64,000 nt of DNA from CAZBRS01 sp964494475 (GTDB lineage: Bacteria; Myxococcota_A; UBA9042; CAZBRS01). The stretch covers positions 30,149-94,148 of the forward strand of contig CAZBRS010000016.1 of NCBI GenBank assembly GCA_964494475.1. The letters run 5' to 3'. The notes beneath the pieces are model-generated. The model worked only from the letters and a program-made list of their open reading frames with translations, made no database searches and was not told where the DNA came from. Made by a program: the position numbers and the translations under genes. Of the stretch, positions 50,736-59,076 are shown one piece after another (the stretch's first letter is position 1; each line of letters begins with the position of its first letter).

Positions 50736-51280
50736 CGCGCGAGCAGCAACTGAACGCCTACCTCGAGCTGCTGCGGCGCTGGAACCGCAGCGTGAACCTG
50801 GTCGCGGCGGGGGACGAGGCGGTGCTCGAGGAGCGCCACCTGGCCGACTCGCTGGCCCTGGAAGGGCTGCTGCCCGTCGACGCGGCCACGGTCCTCGACC
50901 TGGGCAGCGGGGGCGGCTTTCCAGGCATCCCCCTGGCGGTGGCGCGGCCCGAACTGGCGTTCACCCTGCTCGACGCCAAGACGAAGGCGATCGCCTTCCT
51001 CCGGACCGTTCGACGCGAGCTCGGCCTGACGAACGTTCACGTGCTCCACGCGCGCGTCGAGGAGTACGCGCCCGAGCCCCCGCCCGGGCTCATCGTCTCG
51101 CGCGCCGCCTTTCCCCCGCCCGCGCTGCTCTCGCTGGCCGAGCGCCTGCTGGCTCCCGGCGGCCACGTGATCGTGATGTACGGCGCGAAGCTGCCCACCG
51201 AGCACGCGACCGCGTTCGAGCTGGTGGCCGAGCAACCCCGGCCCGAGGGCCGTCGCAACGTGGTGTATCGCCGATTGTAG
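50732..51280 (+). CDS. rsmG: 16S rRNA (guanine527-N7)-methyltransferase RsmG
   Basis: 182 residues, somewhat shorter than the usual 205-215. Features: YLELLRRWNRSVNLVA near the start, the HLADSL segment, and the SAM-binding LDLGSGGGFPGIPLA. LLDAKTKAIAFLR replaces the usual LLDS..KR..FL. SRAAFPPPALL corresponds to the sRA motif that ends the Rossmann core. RsmG adds N7-methyl to G527 of 16S rRNA. Translationally coupled to the TPR gene. The TAG stop lies in the second palindromic element. The C-terminal part after YGAK is short and diverged. Confidence 0.87.
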   Translation: MTREQQLNAYLELLRRWNRSVNLVAAGDEAVLEERHLADSLALEGLLPVDAATVLDLGSGGGFPGIPLAVARPELAFTLLDAKTKAIAFLRTVRRELGLTNVHVLHARVEEYAPEPPPGLIVSRAAFPPPALLSLAERLLAPGGHVIVMYGAKLPTEHATAFELVAEQPRPEGRRNVVYRRL

Positions 51281-51301
51281 GGGCAGGGCTCGTCCCTGCC
51301 C
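51281..51301. repeat. Short palindromic TAGGGGC element, copy 2 (possible bidirectional terminator)
   Basis: GGGCAGGG (51281-51288) and CCCTGCCC (51294-51301) form an 8-bp stem with a 5-base loop, preceded by TGTAG whose TAG is the rsmG stop. The element sits between convergent rsmG and the metallo-beta-lactamase gene, so a terminator role for both is plausible, although no T-run follows. See copy 1 at 45118. Confidence 0.6.
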
Positions 51302-51317
51302 TCCGAACGGGGGAAGT

Positions 51318-52247
51318 TCAGAACGGCGGCAGATCCTTCTCGGTGCGCACCTGCACCGTCTTGCCATCGGTCGAGACCGTCACGCGCCCGTGCACCTCGG
51401 TCGTGTAGGTGCGGATGCCGCGATCCTTCAAGCGTGACATGACCTGGCGATGGGGGTGCCCGTACGAGTTGCCCTTGCCCACCTCGATGACCGCGATGGA
51501 CGGCTTGACCTTGTCGAGGAAGGCCTCGCGCGACGTGTGCTTCGAGCCGTGGTGCGCGACCTTCAGCACATCGGCCGGCAGATCGTCGGGGTGTCGCTCG
51601 AGCAGGTCGCGCTCGACCTCCTCTTCGATGTCGCCCGTGAACAGGAAGCGGTGGGCCCCGTAGGTCAGCCGGGTCACCACGCTGGTGCAGTTCAGCACCG
51701 ACCGGTCCGAGTGAACCCAGTCCTCGCCCGGGGCGAGGACGAGCAGTTCGACGTCGTCGGCCAGCTTGAGGCGCATGCCGGCGCGCGCCTTCTTGTAGCG
51801 TACGCCCTTCTCCTGGATGGTCTCGAGCAGCTTGCGGTACGTGGCCGACGTGTGCGGGTAGCCCGGCTCGTACACGATGCCGACCTCGAAGGCCTTCAGC
51901 ACGGCCACGGCGTTGCCGATGTGATCGGCGTGCGGGTGCGTGAGCACCAGCGCGTCGATGCGCGTCACGCCCTCGGCCTTCAGGGCCCGCTTCAGCTTGC
52001 CGCGAGCCTTGGGGCCCCCGGTGTCGATGAGCACCGTCTTGCCGGTGTAGGACCGCAGCAGCATGGCGTCGCCCTGGCCCACGTCGAGGTAGTCGACGCG
52101 GACCGTCCGGGCCGGGTCGAGCGTCGCCGACGCGGTCGCGGTGGGCGCGGCGGGTGCGGAGGGCGCCGTGGGCTGGGCCACGGCCAGGGCCGCCAGACCG
52201 AGGAGCGCCGTCGCCGCGAGCAGGAGCCGGAGCCGGTACAGCGTCAT
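51318..52247 (-). CDS. Secreted ComEC/Rec2-like metallo-beta-lactamase-fold hydrolase
   Basis: 309 residues. Signal peptide 1-24 (LLGLAALAVAQ), then an Ala/Pro/Thr linker. The hydrolase domain begins VDYLDVGQGDAMLLRS and has LIDTGG and the metal motif LTHPHADHIGN (His104, His106, Asp108, His109). FLFTGDIEEEVE (metal Asp), LKVAHHGSKHTS and a YGHPH end follow. The DVGQGD and AHHGS motifs are those of the ComEC C-terminal and related stand-alone enzymes, thought to act on nucleic acids. No channel part of ComEC is present. Last gene of the TPR > PilZ > hydrolase operon, adjoining the PilZ stop. Confidence 0.87.
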   Translation of the reverse strand: MTLYRLRLLLAATALLGLAALAVAQPTAPSAPAAPTATASATLDPARTVRVDYLDVGQGDAMLLRSYTGKTVLIDTGGPKARGKLKRALKAEGVTRIDALVLTHPHADHIGNAVAVLKAFEVGIVYEPGYPHTSATYRKLLETIQEKGVRYKKARAGMRLKLADDVELLVLAPGEDWVHSDRSVLNCTSVVTRLTYGAHRFLFTGDIEEEVERDLLERHPDDLPADVLKVAHHGSKHTSREAFLDKVKPSIAVIEVGKGNSYGHPHRQVMSRLKDRGIRTYTTEVHGRVTVSTDGKTVQVRTEKDLPPF

Positions 52248-53207
52248 CTACCACGTCCCTTCGCCGCGGACGACCCGGCCCGTGCGACGCACGAACGTCT
52301 CGAGCGCCCGGCGCGTGTCCTCGGGCAGCTCTAGGAAGCGCACGCCCGCGCCCGCGCCCCCTCCCACGCCTGCGGGGCGAAGCCAGGTGACGGTGCCCCG
52401 GGCCTGCAGGCCTTTGCGTTCGGGCAGATCGAACACCAGGTCGACCTCGCGGCCCACGGGCAACGGGGCGTCGGTGCGCACGAACACGCCCGTCAGGCTC
52501 ACGTTCTCGGTGTCGGCCTGCAGCAGGCGGTGCTGGACGCGCAGGTTGATGGGCACGCCGAGCGAGACCCGCGGCGCGCCACGCAGGCTCGCCTCGTCGG
52601 ATGACGGACCGGGGAGGGAGCTCGCGGGCGCCTCGCCGACGGCCGCCGGGACGGCCGCGACGACGGGGCCGGGCGTGCCGACCCGATCGGTGGGCGACGA
52701 GAAGAGCGGATCCGTCGACGTGCGCGGGCCCTCGACGGCCCCCTTGAACACGCCGGCGATGGCGCACGAGATGGCGCGCTCGCGCGCGAGCAACTGATCG
52801 CGGACCGCGCCGAGCCCGGCGTCGACGGCCTCCACGCCTGATCGCCGCCGCTCGAGGAGCTGCTGCCACTCAGTGGCCAGGGACTCCCAGCCGGCGAGGA
52901 TGCGCACCCATTCGTCCTCGAGCAGCGAGCGCCGCGCCGACAGCGACGCCCAGGCGCGCGCGTCGGCCGTCTCGCCGGTCAGATCGTCGGGATCGGGGGC
53001 CTCGGGCAGGGCCGTCGTCGCCGCCACCTCGGGGAAGCGCTCCGAGAAGTCGCGCTCCTTGTCCTGCACCCAGTCGTACAGGCTGCGGAGCTGCACGAGC
53101 TGGGGGCTGCGGTCGCGCCGCCGCGCGTCGAGCAGGCGCCACTCGGCGTCGATCTGCTCGACCCGCCGCGCCAACTCGGCCAGGCGTTCGAACCGCTCGA
53201 TGCTCAT
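52248..53207 (-). CDS. PilZ-domain protein with N-terminal coiled coil
   Basis: 319 residues, cytoplasmic. Residues 1-160 are charged and helical, probably a coiled coil. A Pro/Ala linker (about 170-215) leads to a C-terminal PilZ domain of the type frequent in Myxococcus: PRVSLGVPINLRV, NVSLTGVFVRTDAPLPVGREVDLVFDLP, GTVTWLRP, GAGVRFLEL. The c-di-GMP-binding RxxxR is not obvious here (RVSLG lacks the second Arg), and the DxSxxG motif reads NVSLTG. Binding of c-di-GMP is therefore doubtful. Coupled to the TPR gene by ATGA. Confidence 0.82.
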   Translation of the reverse strand: MSIERFERLAELARRVEQIDAEWRLLDARRRDRSPQLVQLRSLYDWVQDKERDFSERFPEVAATTALPEAPDPDDLTGETADARAWASLSARRSLLEDEWVRILAGWESLATEWQQLLERRRSGVEAVDAGLGAVRDQLLARERAISCAIAGVFKGAVEGPRTSTDPLFSSPTDRVGTPGPVVAAVPAAVGEAPASSLPGPSSDEASLRGAPRVSLGVPINLRVQHRLLQADTENVSLTGVFVRTDAPLPVGREVDLVFDLPERKGLQARGTVTWLRPAGVGGGAGAGVRFLELPEDTRRALETFVRRTGRVVRGEGTW

Positions 53208-54613
53208 GCCAGCGCCTCCAGGGCCTTGCGCTTCTCTTCGATGGCAGGAACCCCCGGGTGCTGCACCAGCAATTCATCCAGGATCTCGCGGGCTTCGTGC
53301 AGCATCTTGTTCTGCAGGTAGAAGTCGACCTCGCGAAGGTCGGAGACCACGCTGTCGGGCAGCGCGTCCTCGGACGAGTCCTCGACGACCGGGATCGTCA
53401 CGCCCTGCAGCGGGGGAGGCTCGACGACCGCGGGCTCGCGCATGGCGCGGATCGCATCGAACGGATCGACGCCGCCGATCTCGAAGCCCTCGAAGCCGGT
53501 GTCGGCCACGACGGTCTCCTCGCTCTCGCCCACGTCGAACTCGACCTCGTCGGGGTCGTCGGCGGACGCGTGGGGAGCCTCTTCGACGACCTCGTTCGCC
53601 TCGTCGAGCTCGTCCTCGATCGGCAGCTCGGAGAAGTCGCCGGCCGTCACCGGGTCGGACTCCTGGATGACCGTCACGCCGTCGAACTCCTCGAACTCGA
53701 CCTCCTGCCCGGAGCGGAGGTGACCCGCCTGCAGGACGACCTGGTCCGAGTGGCCGCTGAGGCGCTGGATCTGGCGCTCGTAGCGCTCCTTCTCGGGGAG
53801 CAGGTTGTCGGCCTCGGCCTGGTGGACGAGCTCCTTGTAGACGTAGACGGCCTTGTCGCGCTCGCCGAGCTCGACGAACATGCGCGCGATCATCTCGAGC
53901 ACGTCACGCCCCTTGGGCTTCAAGTCGTAGCAGATCTGCAGCTTCTCGAGCGCCTTCAGGTACTGCTTGCGCCCAGCGAAGACCTCGGCCATGCGCCGGT
54001 TGGTCTCGAGATCGTCGGGCTGGAAGTGCAGGTAGCGTTCGCCCACCTGCAGGAAGGCTTCGAATTCGCTGCGCTTGAAGAGCTCGCTGGCCGCGATGCG
54101 GAACTGCTGACGAGCCTGCTCGAGCTGCTCGATCGTGACGTAGGCCTCGGCCAGCCGGACCCGATCGGCCACGTTGTCGGGGTTCAGGTCGAGCACGCGC
54201 TCGACGACGCCCAGCTTGTCGAGCACGCGCCGCTGGCGGTGCAGCAGCTCGATGGCCGCGCGATACCGTATCACCGCGTCGGAGTACAGCCCCATCTGCC
54301 GGAACAGGTCGCCCAGGGCGACCAGCAGATCGGCGTCTTCGGAGAAGCGCTCGGTGAGCGCCTTGTACATCGAGATGGCCTTCAGCAGGTAGCCCTCGCG
54401 GCGATAGAACTCGCCCACGCGCACGTACGCTGCTCGCGCGGCGGCCATCTCGCCCAGTTCGGCCTGCACGTCACCCAGTCGAGTGAGCGCGCGGATGTTC
54501 TCGGGCTCGCGCTTCAGCACCTTCTTCAGCTCGGAGACGGCCTTCTTGCGGGCTCCCTTCTGAAGGTGCTTCTCGACGTTCTGCAGTTGCTGGACGGCGC
54601 CTTCCTTCGACAT
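53204..54613 (-). CDS. TPR protein with acidic C-terminal region
   Basis: 469 residues from the ATG at 54613; an in-frame ATG at 54634 is possible. No signal peptide. Tetratricopeptide repeats fill residues 1-280, for example ALTRLGDVQAELGEMAAA, AISMYKALTERFSEDADLLVALGDLFRQMG and VADRVRLAEAYVTIEQLEQA. A very acidic stretch (about 300-400, many Glu-Glu-Asp runs) is followed by a last helical segment (VDFYLQNKMLHEAREILDELL). Similar proteins are common next to motility or PilZ genes in Myxococcota. Probable scaffold, first gene of the TPR > PilZ > hydrolase operon, divergent from rpsT. Confidence 0.82.
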   Translation of the reverse strand: MSKEGAVQQLQNVEKHLQKGARKKAVSELKKVLKREPENIRALTRLGDVQAELGEMAAARAAYVRVGEFYRREGYLLKAISMYKALTERFSEDADLLVALGDLFRQMGLYSDAVIRYRAAIELLHRQRRVLDKLGVVERVLDLNPDNVADRVRLAEAYVTIEQLEQARQQFRIAASELFKRSEFEAFLQVGERYLHFQPDDLETNRRMAEVFAGRKQYLKALEKLQICYDLKPKGRDVLEMIARMFVELGERDKAVYVYKELVHQAEADNLLPEKERYERQIQRLSGHSDQVVLQAGHLRSGQEVEFEEFDGVTVIQESDPVTAGDFSELPIEDELDEANEVVEEAPHASADDPDEVEFDVGESEETVVADTGFEGFEIGGVDPFDAIRAMREPAVVEPPPLQGVTIPVVEDSSEDALPDSVVSDLREVDFYLQNKMLHEAREILDELLVQHPGVPAIEEKRKALEALA

Positions 54614-54719
54614 GGTCCTCTCGCCGGTAGACATGCCCTGGCACGCGGCACACGCGACACGCCAGAAACTGTACGGGCTGGAGCGTTCAGCGTCAACCTT
54701 ACAGCGAGCCCGTTTCCGC

Positions 54720-54748
54720 TTGACACCGCGGGGCTGTCCGGGTAACAA
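54720..54748 (+). promoter_or_regulatory. Sigma70-type promoter of rpsT
   Basis: A perfect TTGACA (54720-54725) is followed after 17 bp by TAACAA (54743-54748), in the 174-bp divergent gap before the rpsT start. The perfect -35 and spacing make this the clearest promoter in the window, although the -10 matches only three bases. Confidence 0.55.
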
Positions 54749-54787
54749 AATGCACCCGTCTCTGCGGGATAGTCCCTGGAGGTTTTT

Positions 54788-55063
54788 GTGGCGAACATCA
54801 AGTCGGCGATCAAGCGGCATCGGCAGAGCATCAAGCGGCGGGTTCGCAACCGCTCGTACCGCACCCAGCTCCGCGGCAAGGTCAAGGCGCTGCGCGCGGC
54901 CCTCGACGTCTCGAAGGGCAAGAACGACGAGATCCTGACGCTCATGAAGGAGGCGCAGGCCTCGATCGCGCACGTGGCGGCCAAGGGCATCATCAAGGCC
55001 AAGACGGCGGCACGTCAGATCTCCCGTCTCCAGAAGCACGTCAACGCGAAGATCCTGGGCTGA
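54788..55063 (+). CDS. rpsT: 30S ribosomal protein S20
   Basis: 91 residues starting at GTG (54788) with GGAGG 5-6 bases upstream. The sequence is very basic and wholly helical: MANIKSAIKRHRQSIKRR is the conserved S20 start, followed by NRSYRTQLRGKVKAL, then MKEAQASIAHVAAKGIIKAKTAARQISRL and the KHVNAKI end. S20 binds 16S rRNA early in 30S assembly. Length is typical. Unusual GTG initiation is also found in other S20 genes. It is transcribed alone. Confidence 0.96.
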   Translation: MANIKSAIKRHRQSIKRRVRNRSYRTQLRGKVKALRAALDVSKGKNDEILTLMKEAQASIAHVAAKGIIKAKTAARQISRLQKHVNAKILG

Positions 55064-55086
55064 ACGCGCTCCGCGTCCGGTTCGTG

Positions 55087-57297
55087 TCAATCGCGCGCGA
55101 GTGATTCTCGGGCTCTGATCCTCCTCAGCCATTCCTCCGGCGAGCGCTTCTCCGAAGCCCGGCTGCTCCCGGCAAGCTCGGTCCACGCGCGCTTCGACTC
55201 GTCGAGCCGGCCGGCCCGGTAGGCCGATACTCCCAGCATTCTCAGCACCTCGGACCGCACCTCCGGGACCTCGCCGAGCTCCGTCGACCACGCCAGCACC
55301 GGCGCCAACGCGTCGAGGGCCTCGCCCCACCGCAGCTCCGAGGCGTGCCACCGCGCGAGCAGCCACGCCGCGACGGGGTTGCTCTCTCTCTCGAGCCGTC
55401 GCCACGCCGCGGCCGTGGCCCGCCCCACCGCCGGAAAGAGCAGCACGTCGCGGAGCACCTCCAGCGGCACGGCCGGCTCCCCGAAGGCCAGGAGCCTCGC
55501 CGCGGCCTGCCGCTTCAAGGCCGGGGCGTGCACGCGCTCGCGCACGCTCGTCCAGGCCAGCCGGGCCTCCGCGGGGCGTCCCCTCAGCGCCAGCAGATCG
55601 GCCTCGACCAGGCTGGCGAAGAACGAGAGGGGCATCGCCGGTCGGTCGGCGAGCAGCACAGCGACCTGCTCGGAGGCCTCGTCGAGGCGGCCCTCCTGCA
55701 CCAGCGCCCGAACGCGCAGGAGGGGATCGATCGGCTGGCCGGCGATGTGATCGGCCAGGTCGAGCGCCGCGCGCGCCTGCGCCCACTCCCCGCCCAGCAC
55801 CAACGCCGCCACCCGCCCCGCTGCCCGGGCCCGCTCCTGCGAGCACCGCTCGGTGAAGACGGAGCGCTGCGCCAGGTGCTCGGCCAGCAGCGCCTCGTCT
55901 TCGGGCGCCAGCGTGACCTCGGCCAGGAGCCACCGCCGCCACTCGGCATCGAGCGCGGCCAGGTCGGCGCCGGCCGACCCCCCGACGTCGCCCTGTCGGT
56001 ACGCCGCCACCACGACCTGCGCGCCGCGCGTCGCTTGAAGGAAGGCAAAGAACGAGGCCGCGGCGGCGTAGGCCCGGCGTCCCGGCAACGTCCAGAACCG
56101 CGCTGGCGAGACCAGGTCGGCGGGCGCTGGCAGGTCGCCCTCGGTCAGCATGCGCCGGGCCTGCCAGTGCACGGGGAAGCTATCGGGGCAGGCGGTCAGG
56201 GCCTCGGCGGCCCCCTCGACCAACCCCAGGTTGGGCAGCCCCCCCGTCCACGGCAGGCCCAGCCAGCCCTCCGTGTACGGCCCCAGCAGCACGTGCAGCA
56301 GCTCGTGCTTCACCGTGCAGCGATCCCAGCTTCCGAGGCTCAGGTAGGCGGCCCCGCGCCAGGGCTTGGTGACCGAGACGCGGCGCATGCCGAGCAGGCG
56401 CCCGCGCTCGGCGTCGGAGGGGAAGACATAGAGCGTCGCCGAGGACGTCGCTCCGCCGAGCGCCGCGCGAGCCTCCTCGAAAGCGAAGCGCGCGTCGTCC
56501 CAGGCGACGTCCTGCAGCGCGGGGGGCGTGCGTCGAGGATCGAAGCGCACCGTGAGGCCTCGCCAGGACCGCTCTCCCGGCAGGGCCCGCGCCAGGGCCT
56601 CGTCGTCGACGCAGAGCCCGATCCGAGGACCAACGCCGTGGGTCGCCACGACGGCCAGCCCGAGCGCGACCGCCCACGCCCGCAGCGCCGCCGAGCGCTC
56701 GGCCGAGGCCCGCAGGGCCAGCACCACGGCGAGCGCGGCCAGCAGTCCGACGGCGCGCTCCAGCAGGTAGCGCGCTGGCACCTCGTACAGACGATCGTAC
56801 ACGGGTCCGGGGAAGAGCCCCGCGATCGGGTGCAGCACGAAGACCTGGGGCCCGGTGTAGAGCGGGGCGAGCGCCCAGGCCGTGGTCGCCGACACGACGC
56901 CGAGCCAGGCGAGCCCGACCAGGGCCCCGCGCCTCAGACGCGACACTCCCGCCGCGAAGGCGAGCCCGATGGCCAGCCCGGCGCCGTTCGTCAGGAGGAA
57001 GTCGGCGCTCCCGATCGGGTCTCGGCACCCCCCCGTGACCACCTCGGCCAGGGCCGCGGGAGCCAGGCTGGCGCCCACCAGCGCCAACCAGGTCGGGGCG
57101 AGCCCCCGCAACACGGCGGCCGTCGTCCCCCGCCGCCAGCCCAGCGCGGCCAGGCAGGCGGGACCGACGAGGAAGAACGCGGTGGTGCCCAGGCTGTAGA
57201 AGTGACCCAGGTGATCGAACTGGGGCAGCAGCAGCAACGCCGCCGAGCCCAGGCCCTGCAGGGCGACGGCCGCGACGATCAGGCCGACGCCGCTCAT
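55087..57297 (-). CDS. Membrane-anchored HExxH metalloprotease (peptidase MA-like)
   Basis: 736 residues. Five or six membrane helices occupy residues 1-220. The following domain (about 240-410) contains KHELLHVLLGPYTEGW: the zinc motif HELLH is His331-Glu332-His335. LVEGAAEAL (Glu361) lies 26 residues after the second His, as in gluzincins of the peptidase MA type (EGxAE). The C-terminal 330 residues are helical TPR-like repeats (LLRVRALVQEGRLDEASEQV, LLALRGRPAEARLAW, LRMLGVSAYRAGRLDESKRAW). The active site probably faces the periplasm. The ATG overlaps the panC stop, so it is the third gene of the pan operon with no obvious link to pantothenate. Confidence 0.8.
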   Translation of the reverse strand: MSGVGLIVAAVALQGLGSAALLLLPQFDHLGHFYSLGTTAFFLVGPACLAALGWRRGTTAAVLRGLAPTWLALVGASLAPAALAEVVTGGCRDPIGSADFLLTNGAGLAIGLAFAAGVSRLRRGALVGLAWLGVVSATTAWALAPLYTGPQVFVLHPIAGLFPGPVYDRLYEVPARYLLERAVGLLAALAVVLALRASAERSAALRAWAVALGLAVVATHGVGPRIGLCVDDEALARALPGERSWRGLTVRFDPRRTPPALQDVAWDDARFAFEEARAALGGATSSATLYVFPSDAERGRLLGMRRVSVTKPWRGAAYLSLGSWDRCTVKHELLHVLLGPYTEGWLGLPWTGGLPNLGLVEGAAEALTACPDSFPVHWQARRMLTEGDLPAPADLVSPARFWTLPGRRAYAAAASFFAFLQATRGAQVVVAAYRQGDVGGSAGADLAALDAEWRRWLLAEVTLAPEDEALLAEHLAQRSVFTERCSQERARAAGRVAALVLGGEWAQARAALDLADHIAGQPIDPLLRVRALVQEGRLDEASEQVAVLLADRPAMPLSFFASLVEADLLALRGRPAEARLAWTSVRERVHAPALKRQAAARLLAFGEPAVPLEVLRDVLLFPAVGRATAAAWRRLERESNPVAAWLLARWHASELRWGEALDALAPVLAWSTELGEVPEVRSEVLRMLGVSAYRAGRLDESKRAWTELAGSSRASEKRSPEEWLRRIRARESLARD

Positions 57298-58145
57298 CCC
57301 ATGGTCGCGACGATGTTGTCGATCAGGCGGGTGCGACCGAAGAAGACGGCCGCCGCGAGGACCACGCGCCGGCCGGGCTCCCGGCCCTCGATCTCGTCGA
57401 GCGAGTCGGCGTCGGCCACGGTCAGGTAGTCGGGGCGTCCCCCGGCGGCCGCCAGGTCGACCCACAGCCGCCCCGTCACCGGGCCCGGCTCGGAGCCCCC
57501 CTCGAGCGCCGCAGCGGCCGCCGCCAGCCCACGGGGCAGCGCCAGTGCGCGCGCGCGCTCGTCGGGCGACAGGAACACGTTGCGCGAGCTCAGGGCCAGG
57601 CCGTCGGGCTCCCGCACGGTGGGGAAGCCCACGAGCCGCACGTCGAGCAACAGGTCGGCCGTCAGGCGCGCGATCACGCGAAACTGCTGGTAATCCTTCA
57701 GGCCGAACACCGCCACGTGGGGCTGCACCACCACGAAGAGCTTGGCGACGATGGTCGCGACGCCTCGAAAGTGGCCCGGTCGGGTGGCGCCGCAGAGACC
57801 GCGCGTGAGGCTGCCCTCGACCGTGACGAAGGTGGTGGCCGCCGCGGGATACATCTCGGAGGTGGGCGGGAGGAAGAGCGCGTCGACCCCCTCGCCCTCG
57901 AGCAGGCGCTGGTCGCGCGCCAGGTCGCGCGGGTAGCGATCGAGGTCTTCGGTGGGGCCGAACTGCGTGGGGTTCACGTACACGCTGACCACGACCACGT
58001 CGGCCTGTCGCGCCGCCTCGCGCACGAGCGCCAGGTGCCCCTCGTGCAGATAACCCATGGTCGGCACGAAGCCGATGCGGCGCCCGGCAGCGCGTTGCTC
58101 GGCGCTCCAGCAGCGCATGGCGTCGACGGTGGTCAGGATCTGCAT
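57294..58145 (-). CDS. panC: Pantothenate synthetase
   Basis: 283 residues, typical length. FVPTMGYLHEGHLALV holds the HIGH-type ATP motif (His in GYLHEGH). YVNPTQFGPTEDLDRYPRD, LCGATRPGHFRGVATIVAKL, FGLKDYQQ and REPDGLALSSRNVFLS are all PanC signatures. The enzyme condenses pantoate and beta-alanine with ATP to make pantothenate. In FGLKDYQQ, Leu replaces the commoner Glu before Lys. Lies 26 bp behind panB and is joined to the metalloprotease gene by an overlap. Confidence 0.96.
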   Translation of the reverse strand: MQILTTVDAMRCWSAEQRAAGRRIGFVPTMGYLHEGHLALVREAARQADVVVVSVYVNPTQFGPTEDLDRYPRDLARDQRLLEGEGVDALFLPPTSEMYPAAATTFVTVEGSLTRGLCGATRPGHFRGVATIVAKLFVVVQPHVAVFGLKDYQQFRVIARLTADLLLDVRLVGFPTVREPDGLALSSRNVFLSPDERARALALPRGLAAAAAALEGGSEPGPVTGRLWVDLAAAGGRPDYLTVADADSLDEIEGREPGRRVVLAAAVFFGRTRLIDNIVATMG

Positions 58146-58171
58146 GCTGTTCTCCGAGGCTGCCCCAGCGG

Positions 58172-58972
58172 TCAGGTGAACGACTGCTCGTCCGAAGGGA
58201 AGCGACCGGCGTCGACATCGGCGCAGTACTCGGCGAAGGCGGCCCCGACATCGGAAGCGTAGTCGCGGTATTTTCTCAAGAACTTCGGATTGAACCGCGC
58301 ATCGAGCCCCAGGAAGTCGTAGAGCACGAGGATCTGCCCGTCGCAGTCGCGCCCCGCCCCGATGCCGATGGTGGGGACCGGGAGCTCGCGCGTCACGCGG
58401 GCCGCCAGCGCCGCCGGCACCATCTCGAGCACGATCGCGTAGACCCCCGCCTCGACCAGCGCCCGGGCGTCGACCAGGAGGCGGTCGGCGGCGGACTCCT
58501 CGCGCCCCTGCACGCGGTAGCCACCGAAGCCGTGGACCGATTGCGGCGTGAAGCCCAGGTGCCCCATGACGGGGATGCCCATCTGCACGATGCGGCCGAT
58601 GGTCTCGACGACGCGCTCGCCCCCCTCGAGCTTGACGGCCTGCGCGCGGCCCTCCTGCACGAGCCGTACGGCGTTCCGGACCCCCTGCTCCGCCGACACC
58701 TGGTACGAGCCGAAGGGCAGGTCGGCCACGACGTGCACCCGGCTGCAGGCTCGGGTGACGGCGCGCGTGTGGTACACCACGTCGTCGACCGTGACCGGCA
58801 GCGTGTTCTCGTGACCCTGGATGACGTTGCCGAGCGAATCGCCGACCAGCACGCCGTCGATGCCCGAGGCGTCGAGGAGGCGCGCGAACGTGGCGTCGTA
58901 GCACGTCATCATGCGGATCTTCTCGCCGCGCTCCTTCTTGCGCGCGAACTGCTGAATCGTGACGGTCGGCAT
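58172..58972 (-). CDS. panB: 3-methyl-2-oxobutanoate hydroxymethyltransferase
   Basis: 266 residues from the ATG at 58972 (GGGAGG 7 bases upstream; the upstream ATG at 59032 lacks a ribosome site). MMTCYDATFARLLD, VLVGDSLGNVIQGHENTLPVTVDDVVYH, ADLPFGSYQ, VKLEGG, MGHLGFTPQSVH and TIGIGAG, CDGQILVLYDFLGL are the PanB hallmarks, including the metal-binding Asp in GDSLG and the ADLPF segment. It transfers a hydroxymethyl from methylene-tetrahydrofolate to ketoisovalerate, the first step of pantothenate synthesis. First gene of panB > panC > metalloprotease. Confidence 0.97.
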   Translation of the reverse strand: MPTVTIQQFARKKERGEKIRMMTCYDATFARLLDASGIDGVLVGDSLGNVIQGHENTLPVTVDDVVYHTRAVTRACSRVHVVADLPFGSYQVSAEQGVRNAVRLVQEGRAQAVKLEGGERVVETIGRIVQMGIPVMGHLGFTPQSVHGFGGYRVQGREESAADRLLVDARALVEAGVYAIVLEMVPAALAARVTRELPVPTIGIGAGRDCDGQILVLYDFLGLDARFNPKFLRKYRDYASDVGAAFAEYCADVDAGRFPSDEQSFT

Positions 58973-59048
58973 GCCTGGGCCTCCCTCGGGAGGGGTCAGG
59001 ATAGAGCAGCTTCCTCGGGAATTCAATCGCATTTCCCCGACGCGGCGC

Positions 59049-59054
59049 TATCAT
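59049..59054 (+). promoter_or_regulatory. Candidate -10 box (TATCAT) of the 59077 gene
   Basis: TATCAT, five of six -10 bases, 22 bp before the ATG; the AGGAGG Shine-Dalgarno follows. No clear -35 at the standard distance. The 104-bp divergent gap also holds the panB upstream region. Confidence 0.35.
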
Positions 59055-59076
59055 TCCCAAGGTAGGAGGACGTATC

